Numbered from the stretch's first letter, positions 1 through 6,881 are shown. The stretch: 9,657 nucleotides of DNA from CAZUNO01 sp964621445 [NCBI: Candidatus Hadarchaeota archaeon] (GCA_964621445.1 CAZUNO010000055.1:1-9657); one strand, 5' to 3'. The notes: a model not told the origin generated them from the sequence alone. Translations and numbers: made by a program.

Positions 1-2
1 TC

Positions 3-236
3 CCTTCCCCAGCTCTTATTATTGATCGAGCCGCAGTATATCCATCTAGATTTTACCAATTCCTGAATCATATTTTAAGTTCTTCTGAGGTTGTACTCGA
101 TTGGTTTATCGTTTCTTCCTTCTTTGTACGGACGTTAACGTCGAAAGTTCACTACACCCGCAAGTCCTGCTGTCTGTTTGAGAAAGCGCGCGAAGTGCTA
201 GAAGACTATGTCTTTCTGGCCAGGCAAATGAAGTAG
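3..236 (+). CDS. Partial coding frame of unknown identity, 5' end outside the window
   Basis: An open frame enters at the left edge and continues for 77 codons to a TAG. The reading begins PSPALIIDRAAVYPSRFYQF and ends KAREVLEDYVFLARQMK. It has a mixed hydrophobic and basic composition, with a RTLTSKVHYTRKSCC stretch near residues 45-59. The 'IIDRA..YP' opening and basic tail are reminiscent of the C-terminal part of a transposase, but I do not recognise a family, so no function is assigned. It is more A+T-rich than the neighbouring uptake genes. Its last 31 bases overlap the 3' end of the convergent methyltransferase gene. This would fit a mobile-element remnant butting into the operon, or a chance open frame. 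It contains a perfect 12-bp palindrome (131-142, GACGTTAACGTC). Confidence 0.35.
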   Translation, partial: PSPALIIDRAAVYPSRFYQFLNHILSSSEVVLDWFIVSSFFVRTLTSKVHYTRKSCCLFEKAREVLEDYVFLARQMK

Positions 237-820
237 TTTTCATCATCCCTTTCAAAGGTTACGGCAAGTCCACTCTCCTGCATCATCTGCTTGAGCAGTT
301 CCATGCTTGGTAGGAAATCATTCCCGATCTCCACGCCACCATTCATATGGACCTCGTTGATCTTCCTAGCCGGATCGGAATGAGCTACTGCCAAGCGCCC
401 TTCCTTTCTCAGCGCCCTGGACAATATCTTGATGGCCAGAGGCTGGTCAACGAAATGGGGAAAACAGCAGTAACACACCACCAAGTCGAATTCCGACTCG
501 TGTCTCAATTCGTACACATCGGAGACCAGGTATGAAACGCAGGGATGCCTTTCTTCTGGGTACTTCGACCGAGCCACCTCGATCATCTTCTCCGAGTAGT
601 CCAGCGCAACAACACTTCCGTCGACAAGATATCTCTCGTAGAACGGTATCAGGATTCCAGTCCCGGTGCCGACGTCAAGTATCCTATCATGCCCTTGGAT
701 CCCCAGCAGCTCGATGATGTACTGCACCTTCTCGAGGTTGTGAACGGAGATCTCGTCCCATACTTTGGCCCTCTCATTGAAGAACCCTCTCTTCTTCGAA
801 TCCGCCGTTTTCGGGTTCAT
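206..820 (-). CDS. Class I SAM-dependent methyltransferase, last gene of the uptake operon
   Basis: The 204-residue product should be a soluble cytoplasmic methyltransferase with a Rossmann fold. The SAM-binding motif I is ILDVGTGTG (residues 47-55). The acidic residue that holds the ribose is D74 in VALDYS, and D101 in VSDVYEL is the motif III acid. Motif IV is FDLVVCYCCF (111-120), followed by PHF. After the core comes HSDPARKINEVH (147-158); paired histidines in this position recur, as I recall, in a methyltransferase group found beside metal or cofactor transporters. The start ATG overlaps the stop of the upstream ATPase gene (ATGA), so the two are almost certainly co-translated. The substrate is unknown. 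The context suggests the imported ligand, its carrier or a product made from it, but that is inference. The three cysteines in CYCCF are unusual and could be redox- or metal-related. Confidence 0.9.
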   Translation of the reverse strand: MNPKTADSKKRGFFNERAKVWDEISVHNLEKVQYIIELLGIQGHDRILDVGTGTGILIPFYERYLVDGSVVALDYSEKMIEVARSKYPEERHPCVSYLVSDVYELRHESEFDLVVCYCCFPHFVDQPLAIKILSRALRKEGRLAVAHSDPARKINEVHMNGGVEIGNDFLPSMELLKQMMQESGLAVTFERDDENYFICLARKT

Positions 821-1587
821 GCTATCGTCTCCGTCATAGCGGGGATGATTACCGGCACGCCCCTCACGCTCTCTACATACGCCTTGATGTTGTAAACCGC
901 CTTGATGTTCTCGGGGGTGATGACCTCTGGACCTCCCACGGAGTGAACGGCCCCATCCTTCATCAGAACGAACTTGTCCGAGTGTCTGATAGCCAGGTTG
1001 ACATCGTGAATTGCCATGATCGCGGCCATGTGGTTCGTCTTGACGATCTTCCTAACCAACTGCAGTATCATGTGCTGGTTGGACAGGTCAAGATTGCTTG
1101 TGGGCTCGTCCAGGAGAATCAGTTTAGGTTGCTGGACCAGGACCCTGGCTATCTGCACCAATTGGTATTCGCCACCGCTGATCTCGTCCATGTACTTCAG
1201 TGCCAGCCCGTCTAGGTCCAGTAGATGCAGCACTCTGCCTGCCAGCCTTATGTCCTCCTCGGTGACGTCCCACTGAAAGTGCGGTTTCCTCCCCAGTAGA
1301 ACGGAATCGAAAACCGTGGTCCTGGATGTCTCGCTCCTCTGGGCCACGTAGCCTATGCTCTTAGCGATGTCCTTTCTTCCCATCCGACGAAGGTCCGACC
1401 CCTCCATGAGCACTGAACCCGCGTCCGGTGTGAATATCCTGTTTATGCACTTGATCAGCGTAGTCTTGCCAACACCGTTGGGGCCCAGAACGGAGACGAC
1501 ATCATCCTCCTTCACGGAAAACGATACATGGTCCAGAACCTGTCTGCTCCCGTAGGAAAACTTGATGTCGTTCACCTCAAAGAACAT
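817..1587 (-). CDS. ABC transporter ATP-binding protein, FepC/BtuD type
   Basis: The 256-residue ATPase powers the uptake transporter, docking on the cytoplasmic face of the permease. All motifs are intact: Walker A GPNGVGKT (35-42), Q-loop Gln 83, signature ISGGEY (136-141), Walker B LILLDEP (156-162), D-loop SNLD (164-167) and switch His 194 in AIHDVN. The length fits the family (about 250-270). The start is set at the ATG of MFFEVNDIKFSYG. The frame is open for another 120 codons upstream, but those lie antisense-like inside the permease and are compositionally wrong. AGGAGGT lies 10 bases before this ATG. A GTG one codon earlier overlaps the permease stop by one base and is an alternative start. 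The signature is ISGGE rather than the textbook LSGGQ, which is normal variation in this family. Confidence 0.97.
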   Translation of the reverse strand: MFFEVNDIKFSYGSRQVLDHVSFSVKEDDVVSVLGPNGVGKTTLIKCINRIFTPDAGSVLMEGSDLRRMGRKDIAKSIGYVAQRSETSRTTVFDSVLLGRKPHFQWDVTEEDIRLAGRVLHLLDLDGLALKYMDEISGGEYQLVQIARVLVQQPKLILLDEPTSNLDLSNQHMILQLVRKIVKTNHMAAIMAIHDVNLAIRHSDKFVLMKDGAVHSVGGPEVITPENIKAVYNIKAYVESVRGVPVIIPAMTETIA

Positions 1588-1589
1588 CA

Positions 1590-2714
1590 CTACCGGTACC
1601 TCCTGATAAGCAGATAGATGAAAAGGGGTCCCCCAAGCATCGAGGTTATGATGCCCACCGGTACGACCGAGGGATAGAGGATTACCTGCCCAACCCCGTC
1701 CGCGGTGACCAGGACGATGGCTCCCAGGATGATGGAGAGCGGGATAAGGTAGCGATGGTCGCTGCCGATGATCATCCGGGCGATGTGCGGTCCAAGAAGA
1801 CCTATAAAGGCGATTATTCCGAAGAAGGAGACGATGACCGCGGACAGAATGGAGGACAAAACCATCCCCACGACTCTTTCCCGCTCCGTGTCTACGCCCA
1901 GACCCCTGGCAGTGTTCTCCCCCGCATCCATGGCGTTGTAATCCCACCTCTTGTAGAAGTAGTAGAGGAACACTGGGAGAAGAACCAACAGTATCAATGA
2001 ATTCCAGTACCAGGTCGCTTTCCCAAGATCACCGAAGGTCCAAGCCACGATATTACCCAGCTGTGAATCGGTAGCTATGTACTGCATGAAAGATAGCCCA
2101 GCCGAGAACATGGCGGTGATGGCCACGCCAGCCAATATCATCGTCTCGGCACTGACTCTCGTAATCCTGGCGAGGAGCAGTATCGAACCGGTCGCTAGCA
2201 GAGAGAACAGGAACGCACACACGGTCGTGGCATAGGGATTGCTGATGGAGACGGTGGAGGTCATGCTACTGCCAGCACCCAGGAAGATGATGGCGAAGGA
2301 GGCCCCGAAGGCTGCAGAGGCGGATATTCCCAGGGTGAAAGGCGATGCCAGGGGGTTGCGGAGGATGCACTGCATCACTACCCCGGCGACGGCCAATCCT
2401 GCCCCGGCGAACAGGGCCCCCGTGATCCTCACCATTCGGATATTCCAGATTACGCCTCCCCTTCCGACCGTGTCGAGGGTGAAGATGTATCTGATGACCT
2501 CCGCGAAGGGGATGTCAATTGGTCCATTCTGAGCAGCGATGATCATGCATAGGACGAGCAGAAGTAGCCCGATAAGGAGGGAAAGGCGCTTCCGTCTTAC
2601 GAACCCCCCGTATGCCCTCGATATCTGGTTGACTTCGTCCTCATCGTCCTCATAGATGTCGCATGTTTCAAAGTCCAACTTTATCCCTGAAAGATTTGTT
2701 TTTATTCTTTGCAA
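1590..2714 (-). CDS. FecCD/BtuC-family permease of a metal-chelate or cobalamin ABC importer
   Basis: This is the membrane channel of the importer, usually a homodimer with about ten helices per subunit. The family signature GVVMQCILRNPLASPFTLGI is at residues 111-130. The conserved C-terminal half is present: FIGLLGPHIAR, then GSDHRYLIPLS, GADGVGQ-like segments and PVGIITSMLGGP. At 374 residues it is slightly longer than usual because of an acidic, probably cytoplasmic, N-terminal stretch (YEDDEDEVNQ, 21-30) before the first helix (about 43-61). No ATG precedes helix 1. The first possible start is TTG at 2714, just after an in-frame TGA. A second TTG at 2678, 36 bases inside, has AGGG a few bases upstream and may be the true start. 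The gap to the binding-protein stop is 37 bp, and the ATPase start follows two bases after this stop. Confidence 0.95.
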   Translation of the reverse strand: MQRIKTNLSGIKLDFETCDIYEDDEDEVNQISRAYGGFVRRKRLSLLIGLLLLVLCMIIAAQNGPIDIPFAEVIRYIFTLDTVGRGGVIWNIRMVRITGALFAGAGLAVAGVVMQCILRNPLASPFTLGISASAAFGASFAIIFLGAGSSMTSTVSISNPYATTVCAFLFSLLATGSILLLARITRVSAETMILAGVAITAMFSAGLSFMQYIATDSQLGNIVAWTFGDLGKATWYWNSLILLVLLPVFLYYFYKRWDYNAMDAGENTARGLGVDTERERVVGMVLSSILSAVIVSFFGIIAFIGLLGPHIARMIIGSDHRYLIPLSIILGAIVLVTADGVGQVILYPSVVPVGIITSMLGGPLFIYLLIRRYR

Positions 2715-2751
2715 GCGGCTTTGTCAAGAAGACTGGAAAGAAATTCAGGAG

Positions 2752-3846
2752 TCAACGAAGGCTGACTTTGCTACATCCGTTGCCGGTCTGGTCCTCTGCG
2801 ATGTCTGAATAGGTTATGGTGGTTTCCGGATAGAATAGCTTTATGATCTCGTTCGCCTTGTCCTCGAACTCCCAGGAGTACATCTCCCCGTTAATTATGG
2901 ATGCGACGTAGTATGCATTCACCAGCTGGTTGTCCCAGTTTGTGCCATAGCACTTGTAGACCATGGTTGAGTATATGTTGTTGTTCTTTACTGCCGAAAC
3001 ATCGCTTAGCCCGGTATTCTGGTTTATGTATTCCTCGATCGAGGAGAGAGCACCGCTCAGGTCTATGCTGTCTATGAATATGTAGGCCGGGTCGGCGTTG
3101 ATGAGGGTCTCCAGCGTGATGACGTACGGTTGACCGTTGGCGGCGGGCTCGATTGCATTTGGGACGTTGGAGTAGTCGAAGGGAAGATAGTTGCCGGACC
3201 CCTTCAGAAAGGATGCTCCGCCGTAGAAGAACATGCCGCAGGCGTATGCGCTCTCCGCGCCGGCAGGGGGAGCTCTGGACGCTATATCGCTGATCATCCC
3301 GGCGATGCCCGTGTTGAGCTCGTCAGCCCTGTTCTTCTCACCGAACAAGGTACCCAGGGAAGTTATCTGATCATAGAAAGCCTCCCCGAATTCGAGGTCG
3401 GCGTTGATGACGTACACGGGGATGCTAGTCTGGGTTTGGAGGTTGTCTGCGGTTGCCGCATCTTGCGCCTTGGAGGTGATGATGAGGCTTGGGTTAAGGG
3501 CCAGGATTGCCTCCGCAGTTTCGGCTACCTGTGGCAATTCAGAGAATCTTGCCTTGTTGACGAGATAATAGGTCTGGTCATCCCGGGTGTTGAAGGTACC
3601 ATGGGTCTCAATCGCCTGGACTTTCTCAACCGCATCGAAGTAGGACACCAACCTCAAGGAGCACGCGCCCACACAGAAAATCGAGTCTATCTGCTCGGGA
3701 ATATTCACCGTTCTTCCCAGAGCATCGGTAACGTTTGTTTCCTGTATTTCTTTGTCCGCCTTGTTCATGATAACGTAGGCCACGCCTAGACCAGCGACTA
3801 GGACTGCTACGGTTGCCATGATAGCAAAGATCCTGTTCCTTTCCAT
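2752..3846 (-). CDS. Membrane-anchored substrate-binding protein, FepB/BtuF type
   Basis: This 364-residue extracytoplasmic receptor delivers a metal chelate or cobalamin to the permease. A single N-terminal hydrophobic segment (about 7-27) with positive charges in front has no lipobox cysteine, so it is probably an uncleaved membrane anchor. The mature part starts with DALGRTVNIPEQIDSIFCVG, the usual opening of periplasmic-binding-protein-2 domains. The two lobes follow, with AILALNPSLIIT around 112-123 as the end of the first Rossmann unit. Cysteines 58 and 62 (FCVGAC) and further ones in YACG, YKCYG and NGCSK could form disulfides or contact ligand. The ATG is preceded by AAGTGATC, which pairs with the archaeal 16S 3' end. 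It is the first gene of the operon, as is common in archaeal siderophore and cobalamin uptake. The exact ligand cannot be read from the sequence. Confidence 0.95.
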   Translation of the reverse strand: MERNRIFAIMATVAVLVAGLGVAYVIMNKADKEIQETNVTDALGRTVNIPEQIDSIFCVGACSLRLVSYFDAVEKVQAIETHGTFNTRDDQTYYLVNKARFSELPQVAETAEAILALNPSLIITSKAQDAATADNLQTQTSIPVYVINADLEFGEAFYDQITSLGTLFGEKNRADELNTGIAGMISDIASRAPPAGAESAYACGMFFYGGASFLKGSGNYLPFDYSNVPNAIEPAANGQPYVITLETLINADPAYIFIDSIDLSGALSSIEEYINQNTGLSDVSAVKNNNIYSTMVYKCYGTNWDNQLVNAYYVASIINGEMYSWEFEDKANEIIKLFYPETTITYSDIAEDQTGNGCSKVSLR

Positions 3847-3872
3847 TCGATCACTTCTTATGATTACTACCT

Positions 3873-3893
3873 TAAATTCGTATTACGAATTTA
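3873..3893. promoter_or_regulatory. Perfect palindromic operator at the uptake-operon promoter
   Basis: Two 10-base arms, TAAATTCGTA and TACGAATTTA, flank a single central T. The palindrome covers the start-side edge of the TATA box and the space down to the expected transcription start of the uptake operon, 27-47 bases upstream of its first ATG. A dimeric repressor bound here would block TBP or RNA polymerase. Metal-dependent regulators of the DtxR/MntR kind use sites of this size and placement in archaeal metal-uptake promoters. The particular regulator is inference, and none is encoded in the window. Confidence 0.62.
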
Positions 3894-3898
3894 TATTT
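3890..3898. promoter_or_regulatory. TATA box, usable in both directions
   Basis: TTTATATTT reads AAATATAAA on the minus strand. It is centred about 48 bases before the minus-strand ATG at 3846, which would put the transcription start near 3868. It is also about 55 bases before the plus-strand ATG at 3949. One box, or two overlapping boxes, could therefore serve the uptake operon and a divergent transcript, with the palindrome at 3873-3893 controlling at least the former. Confidence 0.5.
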
Positions 3899-3948
3899 AG
3901 TGATACGCAACTAATAAAGGTTTTCGAGGGTGATCGAGGTGATAATTT

Positions 3949-3999
3949 ATGTCGGGCAAACTAGAGAATGGGCTATCAACCTCTCACGATAACCGATAA
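3949..3999 (+). CDS. Short 16-codon reading frame with a strong ribosome site
   Basis: ATG begins the peptide MSGKLENGLSTSHDNR, followed by TAA. GAGGTGAT ends five bases before the ATG, a near-perfect match to the archaeal anti-Shine-Dalgarno, and TTTATATTT lies about 55 bases upstream. The signals are better than those of several real genes here, yet the product is tiny and unrecognised. It may be the intact 5' end of a gene whose body has decayed, a leader peptide, or a chance reading. The same frame runs on for 47 codons after the TAA to the next stop (4141-4143), which would fit a broken gene. Confidence 0.27.
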   Translation: MSGKLENGLSTSHDNR

Positions 4000-4303
4000 T
4001 CATGCCGAGTACTGATGCGGTCAGGCCAATCATCGGATTCAAGAGAAGTGTCTAAGTCAGTGGTCAGCCTCGGCCATTTTCCCGAGGGTGGCAGGACATC
4101 AGCATTGAGGACGGTTCCACGGATTTCATCTCATCCATAAGGACTCAGATGCATCGGCCTCGAAGAACTCGTTCCCCTAGCCTAACGCGAGCTAGGAAAG
4201 TATCCCCCCTCGCCGGGCAGGCAGGCACTAGACAGTACGAGTCCTAGAGAGGTGAGCTTTAAACAAGCTGGCCACACTCTCCCCAATCGAGGTCCAGAGA
4301 GAC
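4000..4303. other. Gene-poor stretch, one weak hairpin
   Basis: I see no supported gene. Several frames stay open for 40-55 codons (for example about 4087-4247 on the plus strand, containing WQDISIEDGSTDF) but have no start signals or family resemblance. A hairpin with a six-base stem, CCTAGC at 4176-4181 and GCTAGG at 4191-4196, has a nine-base loop. The stretch could be remnants of a decayed gene or an unrecognised RNA. No tRNA or rRNA signature is visible. Confidence 0.4.
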
Positions 4304-4525
4304 ATGGTCTGCGACCCAGATTCAACCTACCTCTCGGATGAGAGGTACCCCAACTGGGCCGTTATAACGAATCCGGAGAAACACAAAGCCGTAAGGGGCC
4401 TTGAGGCATTCAGTTACCACTCGAGGTACTCCCTCAACGTGTTAGAAAATGCGACGGCGGTTGCCAGGACCTCAGAAGGGAGCTGGTCTGACCCGGATGG
4501 GGATATGAAGCTTGACGAGGGGTAG
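4304..4525 (+). CDS. Hypothetical protein or gene remnant
   Basis: The frame gives 73 residues, beginning MVCDPDSTYLSDERYPNW and ending SDPDGDMKLDEG. Its codon use resembles genuine genes of this window (all arginines but one are AGG, balanced third positions). The frame is open for another 15 codons before the ATG, containing KLATLSPIEVQRD, and GAGGTC lies 11 bases upstream. There is no signal peptide or membrane helix. I do not recognise the family. The DPDGDMKLDEG tail looks like an extracellular Ca2+-loop or linker rather than a natural end. After the TAG the same frame continues for 48 codons with PMVVIPQDGEGTIGSW. It is most likely a surviving exon-like piece of a larger, decayed secreted-protein gene convergent with the FG-GAP gene; this is inference. 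Confidence 0.38.
   Translation: MVCDPDSTYLSDERYPNWAVITNPEKHKAVRGLEAFSYHSRYSLNVLENATAVARTSEGSWSDPDGDMKLDEG
4328..4347. repeat. Eight-base inverted repeat with a four-base loop
   Basis: TACCTCTC and GAGAGGTA are separated by GGAT. As RNA this would be a compact, GC-balanced hairpin. It lies within the hypothetical frame at 4304-4525, where it would encode TYLSDERY, so it may simply reflect chance or codon choice. It could also be a structure left from a regulatory or mobile element. Confidence 0.4.
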
Positions 4526-4613
4526 GGCTCGGGCCAGATCATCTCGGGTTTCCAATCGACATCGACGGGTTCCCTCTCGATAAGCTCCACCGGGAATAGG
4601 GGGCCGATGGTGG

Positions 4614-6275
4614 TCATCCCCCAGGACGGCGAGGGAACCATTGGGAGTTGGACCCGGCTGACTTTAGGGTAAGCCATTCCTGCTGGGACTGGTACTGTGC
4701 GGGATAGGCTGTGTGGTGGTACTCGGGCCAGGGAGATGGTGCAGGGAAGGCTCCGCCCATGGTTAGGCAATACACCATAGTTTCTTTATCGGTCCTGCCG
4801 TTTAGTTCTACGATCCACTCCGACTCGCCGTCCCCATCCACATCACCCCACCAGCCCCCGTTCTCCTGCCTCCTATTGAGCGCGATGTGTTGGTTGGTGT
4901 AGAAGGCCTCGATGACACCCGTCTTGGCGTCGGTGACCACGGGATAGGGTGCGGTCCACAGTATCTCTAGTTCCTGGTCACCATCAATATCAGCTATAGT
5001 CTGGTAGGGTGCCCAGAAGTTGTTAGTTGCTCCTGGAGGTAGGAACCCCTGTTCCGCTAGATGGGTGAAGTTCAGCCACCACTCCAGAGCCATGGAGGAG
5101 AGGTCGACCAGGAACCCACCGTTGTTTGACATTATAACCATCTCTAGATTCGAGTCACCATCCACGTCACCCATAGCCTGCCCGAGACGTATTGCCCCTC
5201 CCAAAGGTTCGCTCCACCTGTCCAGCTCCACGCCCTGGCCGCTAACCACCAGCACCGAGTTAGTCGGTGGGTCGGTCCACACCACGGCCTCGTACAACCC
5301 ATCATTATTCACATCTGCCACGACCACCGGGTTGGTCTGCATGTTAGCCCCGGTATCCAATCGCCACTTCTCTGTACCCGTATCGGCGTCCATGCAGTAC
5401 AGATAATGATCCTGGCTAGCCCACAAAACCTCGAACCCCCCGTCCCCATCAATATCAGCGATAGTGGGTTGGCCCTGGTTATCATCTCCAGCCTGGAAAC
5501 TAGTCCACACTAACTCTCCCTCGTGGCTAACCCGGTGTACATATCCACGGTTATCGTTTAGAAAGAACTCGGGCAACCCGTCGCCATCCACATCCATGGC
5601 CTGAGGGGGGCCCAGCATGTATTCCTCATTGGGATTGGTCCAGCTCCATACCAGTGATCCTTCTCCATCTAGGACGTATAGCACCCCTGGTCTTCCGGCG
5701 AAACAAAGCTCGTAGACCCCGTTACCATCAACATCTATCAACGAAACCTTGCTGACCGGGTCACCCCCCAGACCGTCACTACCTATGGGCGGGTAAATCC
5801 ACTCGAACCGCCCGGAACCATCGATACACCACATTCTACTGTTATCACCTCTCCGAGTGCCGAACACAACCTCTTTCACACCGTCGCCGTCAACGTCCCA
5901 CACCGTCTGGCACCCCTGGTGACCGGCTCCAAAAGTCTTGTCATGGAACACATCGCTAGTGTTGAACACCCACTCAACTTCTAGCACAACATCTCCCCGA
6001 TCCAGATCCCGGTCTATACTGCTGGGGATGTGGTCAACAAAACTGGTCCCGGGACCATTAGCCACAGTTTGTTTAGAGTCCAGGCTAGGAGGCTGGGTCG
6101 AGTTCTCGACAGAGGCGAGTCGGCCTTTCATGGCCTTGAATTCAACAGATATAAATAAGGAACCCGTACCCACGAAGTAGACCAGGAAGGCTAACAATAG
6201 TTTCTGTTTCATAGAAAGGCTCACAGAAACCTTAGCCTCTTTCTCGCACTCCAGGTCCTCTATGTCTGGGTCCAT
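4614..6275 (-). CDS. Membrane-anchored FG-GAP/VCBS beta-propeller surface protein
   Basis: The 553-residue product has a short acidic cytoplasmic N-terminus, one hydrophobic anchor (about 25-44), a linker rich in Ser/Thr/Pro, and then a propeller outside the cell. Eight calcium-binding loops of the DxDxDG type start at residues 127, 181, 228, 274, 321, 370, 429 and 478. They are spaced 46-59 residues apart, each followed by the E and hydrophobic pair typical of FG-GAP blades. Some (DVNNDG at 321, DIDGDQ at 429) are degenerate. Segments such as YCMDADTGTEKWRLDT also resemble PQQ-like blades. The likely role is extracellular binding of polymers, cells or surfaces, or sensing. The ATG follows the wHTH stop directly, with GAGGAG 10 bases upstream. 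The last 35 residues, after the usual PWPEYHHT ending, look atypical (SAGSNSQWFPRRPGG). A different minus frame over 4414-4620 reads more protein-like, so a late frameshift is possible. Confidence 0.93.
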   Translation of the reverse strand: MDPDIEDLECEKEAKVSVSLSMKQKLLLAFLVYFVGTGSLFISVEFKAMKGRLASVENSTQPPSLDSKQTVANGPGTSFVDHIPSSIDRDLDRGDVVLEVEWVFNTSDVFHDKTFGAGHQGCQTVWDVDGDGVKEVVFGTRRGDNSRMWCIDGSGRFEWIYPPIGSDGLGGDPVSKVSLIDVDGNGVYELCFAGRPGVLYVLDGEGSLVWSWTNPNEEYMLGPPQAMDVDGDGLPEFFLNDNRGYVHRVSHEGELVWTSFQAGDDNQGQPTIADIDGDGGFEVLWASQDHYLYCMDADTGTEKWRLDTGANMQTNPVVVADVNNDGLYEAVVWTDPPTNSVLVVSGQGVELDRWSEPLGGAIRLGQAMGDVDGDSNLEMVIMSNNGGFLVDLSSMALEWWLNFTHLAEQGFLPPGATNNFWAPYQTIADIDGDQELEILWTAPYPVVTDAKTGVIEAFYTNQHIALNRRQENGGWWGDVDGDGESEWIVELNGRTDKETMVYCLTMGGAFPAPSPWPEYHHTAYPAQYQSQQEWLTLKSAGSNSQWFPRRPGG

Positions 6276-6782
6276 CTATGTCACTCTCCTCACAATATAG
6301 ATAGAGCGTAGCGCAGCCATGCCCAGAAGGAGGGAGAACAAGTTGACCAGTATAGGCTCCACCAGCAGCCAAGCCACGACACCTATAGCCACGGTCACCG
6401 TGTATAGAGCGTAGTCCCATCGACCTATGAGAACTGGTCCAGGCATATCGGGGATTATAGAGGCGATTCTCTCAGCGCCGTAAACCGTGATACCGTAAGG
6501 CTTCTCCCTTCCAAAAAGCTTCTTCTTAGCTATAAAACCCGAGCTCTCAAGCTTCTTAACAGCCCTCCTAACCCGGGACTGGTAGGTCCGGTACTCATCG
6601 TCCCTGTACTCAAGGTTATAAATAGAAAGAACCAGCTCGGCCATCGTCCTATTCCCATCGATAAGCTCCTTCAAGATACGTGCCTGAAGCGGGTCGAGAT
6701 CCAGGTGAGAGAACCTTTTGACCTCCCTCGAGAAATCCTCTAATCCCTCAAAACCCTCACCCAAAACCTCGTCCTCAATCAT
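6276..6782 (-). CDS. Winged-helix DNA-binding protein anchored by two membrane helices
   Basis: The 168-residue protein has an N-terminal winged helix-turn-helix (about 28-100: LDLDPLQARILKELIDGN, then a recognition region RVRRAVKKLESSGFI and a wing through KPYGITVYGAERI). It ends with two hydrophobic segments (about 124-142 and 144-164) and a basic tail. This is the layout of an archaeal one-component membrane-bound transcription regulator, with the DNA-binding domain inside the cell. Its stop codon is immediately followed by the ATG of the FG-GAP gene, so the pair is an operon and the propeller may be its outside partner. A palindrome 41-60 bases before its start is a natural candidate for autoregulation. 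A G-rich run precedes the ATG but too far (about 14 bases) to be a standard ribosome site, so a leaderless or non-canonical start is likely. The regulated genes and signal are unknown. Confidence 0.9.
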   Translation of the reverse strand: MIEDEVLGEGFEGLEDFSREVKRFSHLDLDPLQARILKELIDGNRTMAELVLSIYNLEYRDDEYRTYQSRVRRAVKKLESSGFIAKKKLFGREKPYGITVYGAERIASIIPDMPGPVLIGRWDYALYTVTVAIGVVAWLLVEPILVNLFSLLLGMAALRSIYIVRRVT

Positions 6783-6821
6783 GCAAATAAAAAAACCCCC
6801 TCCTACCTCTTAACCCTAACC

Positions 6822-6855
6822 ATTGATTCAAAATTGAATCAAAGAAAAAATACCC
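6822..6855. repeat. 34-bp palindromic element, copy 1
   Basis: It contains the 20-base palindrome TTGATTCAAAATTGAATCAA (6823-6842: nine-base arms, AA in the centre) and an adjoining A-rich run. The copy at 7925-7958 is identical in 33 of 34 bases. It lies 40 bases upstream of the wHTH start and 27 bases past the stop of the small membrane protein gene. Read on the minus strand, a T-run precedes the palindrome, so it could act as operator/promoter for the downstream gene, as a terminator for the upstream gene, or both. Confidence 0.82.
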
Positions 6856-6881
6856 CAGAAACTCTCTATCCCCACAATAGT

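Noticed and set aside
131-142. Perfect 12-bp palindrome GACGTTAACGTC
   Set aside because: It is inside an open frame and short enough to be chance; no second copy was seen.
1588-1947. A 120-codon N-terminal extension of the ATPase
   Set aside because: It lies out of frame inside the permease gene and is rich in Arg, Gly and His without any domain. A good ribosome site marks the ATG at 1587.
3130-3789. A 219-codon plus-strand frame
   Set aside because: It is the antisense shadow of the binding-protein gene, whose own frame has clear family features.
4226-4250. An AGTACGAG string resembling the 23S sarcin-ricin region
   Set aside because: The following GGACC is missing and no surrounding rRNA helices match.
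5020-5406. A 128-codon plus-strand frame, and others at 4711-4902 and 5938-6180
   Set aside because: They are antisense to the FG-GAP repeats; the Ser, Thr and Pro richness comes from the complement of Asp/Gly codons.
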